From Streptomyces katrae (GTDB lineage Bacteria; Actinomycetota; Actinomycetes; Streptomycetales; Streptomycetaceae), in assembly GCF_000966975.1 (NCBI RefSeq), contig NZ_JZWV01001129.1, positions 1 through 6,424 on the forward strand: a stretch of DNA of 6,424 nt, written 5' to 3'. Under the pieces are notes generated by a model. That model saw nothing but the letters and a program-made list of their open reading frames with translations, made no database searches and was not told the DNA's origin. The position numbers were made by a program, and so were the translations under genes. Numbering within the stretch: position 1 is the stretch's first letter; every line of letters begins with the position of its first letter. Of the stretch, positions 5,643-6,424 are shown in pieces.

Positions 5643-6424
5643 TCATGAGGCGGCCTGCGGCAGGCCGGGCGGGTTCACCTCGGAGGTGGTGACGGCCTCG
5701 TTCGACAGGTTCCAGGCGGCCAGCAGCTGCGCGTACTGGCCGTTCCTGATCAGGTGGTTGACCGCCTCCGCCACCGGTTTGGCCAGCCCGCTGTCCTTCT
5801 TCGCCGTGGCGGCGATGAGCCCCTGGAGGCTCTCCCCGGCCCCGGAGTACGAACCGGCGTTGCGGGTGGGCGCGTTGCCGCCCGCGGTCTGCGTGATGTG
5901 GTAGGCGATGGACGGGTTCGGTCCGAAGCTGAGGTCGATCTTCCCGCCGCTCAGCGCCAGGTACACGCTGTTGGGGTCAGGGAAGTATTTGACCTCGACG
6001 TCCTTGCCCTCGGCCCGGAGCTTGCCCTGCCACTCCAGCAGGATCTTCTCCTGGTTGGTGCCCTTGCTGACCGCCACCGTCTTCCCCGCGAGGTTGTGGA
6101 AGTCGCCGCCGAAATTCCAGGGATTCTCCTTCAGTACCTCGAAGGCCAGATTGTCCTTGCGGTAGGAGGCGAACTCGTACTTCTTCTTGCGCTCCTCGGT
6201 GACCGTGACGTTGGAGAAGGCCGCGTCGACCTTTCCGCTGTCGACGCCGACGAAGAGGTTCTCCCAGGTGGAGTTCTTGACCACCGGTTTGAGGCCCAGG
6301 GTCGCGGCGACCAGGCGGCCGAGGTCGGGCTCCGCGCCCGTGAGGGTCTTCTGGTCGGTGCCGGTGTAGGCGAGCGGCGGGAAACCGGCGGGCAGGGCGC
6401 CGACCCCGATGACCAGCTCGCCGC
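5643..6424 (-). CDS. Family-3 solute-binding protein of an amino-acid-type ABC transporter, N-terminus cut by the window edge
   Basis: The frame stays open to the right edge and shows about 259 C-terminal residues, so the signal peptide and any lipobox are outside the window. Visible family features are the first strand GELVIGVGALPAGFPPLAY, the TLTGAEPDLGRLVAATLG ligand-domain helix, NSTWENLFVGVDSGKVDAAFSNVTVTEERKKKYEFASY, the hinge region DNLAFEVL, the second-lobe motif GKTVAVSKGTNQEK, and the C-terminal helix NHLIRNGQYAQLLAAWNLS. By family it would capture a polar amino acid or a similar small compound outside the membrane and deliver it to a permease; specificity is not readable here. The first Met-like codon inside the window (GTG 6284) is internal and not the true start. 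It is the gene directly upstream of the monooxygenase. Confidence 0.88.
   Translation of the reverse strand, partial: GELVIGVGALPAGFPPLAYTGTDQKTLTGAEPDLGRLVAATLGLKPVVKNSTWENLFVGVDSGKVDAAFSNVTVTEERKKKYEFASYRKDNLAFEVLKENPWNFGGDFHNLAGKTVAVSKGTNQEKILLEWQGKLRAEGKDVEVKYFPDPNSVYLALSGGKIDLSFGPNPSIAYHITQTAGGNAPTRNAGSYSGAGESLQGLIAATAKKDSGLAKPVAEAVNHLIRNGQYAQLLAAWNLSNEAVTTSEVNPPGLPQAAS

Noticed and set aside
4655..5692. Long plus-strand open frame opposite the monooxygenase
   Set aside because: Shadow of the minus-strand gene, which has clear luciferase-family motifs.
1..6424. tRNA/rRNA genes, CRISPR array, insertion sequence or attachment site
   Set aside because: No cloverleaf or rRNA-like sequence, no regularly spaced repeats, no transposase or integrase, and no terminal inverted repeats were seen on either strand.

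Overview
This very GC-rich window has strong G/C bias at third codon positions and reads as chromosomal DNA of an actinomycete, most likely Streptomyces or a close relative. The protein families fit that source: an aminopeptidase P paralogue, a TrmB/LuxR-type regulator, an ARE-like ABC-F protein and a CE1758-type luciferase-family monooxygenase. All identifications come from reading translations and motifs; no database search was run.

Layout from left to right: (1) a minus-strand aminopeptidase P (M24B) gene runs off the left edge and carries a frameshift inside the catalytic domain. (2) A short divergent intergenic region holds a 7-9-7 inverted repeat next to a GATAAT -10 box, placed as for a leaderless gene. 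(3) On the plus strand follow a 322-residue two-HTH transcriptional regulator and a small Trp-rich two-helix membrane protein, ending in a hairpin between convergent genes. (4) On the minus strand, read right to left, come a family-3 solute-binding protein (cut by the right edge), a CE1758-like flavin-dependent monooxygenase 25 nt behind it, and an ABC-F ATPase with its own promoter. A perfect 19-bp TetR-style palindrome covers the predicted start point of that promoter.

How the parts may work together: the binding protein and the monooxygenase look like one transcription unit, probably the tail of an uptake-and-oxidation operon for an amino-acid-like or organosulfur compound (inference). The ABC-F gene resembles ribosome-protection factors of antibiotic producers (TlrC, OleB, CarA, SrmB). 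It seems to be separately controlled by a repressor not encoded here. The aminopeptidase and the divergent regulator share a promoter region, and the inverted repeat there could be an autoregulatory operator.

I found no clearly new multi-gene system. The best leads are the ABC-F operator and promoter, the frameshifted peptidase with a hairpin exactly at the lesion, the shortened second HTH of the regulator, and the transporter/monooxygenase pair.
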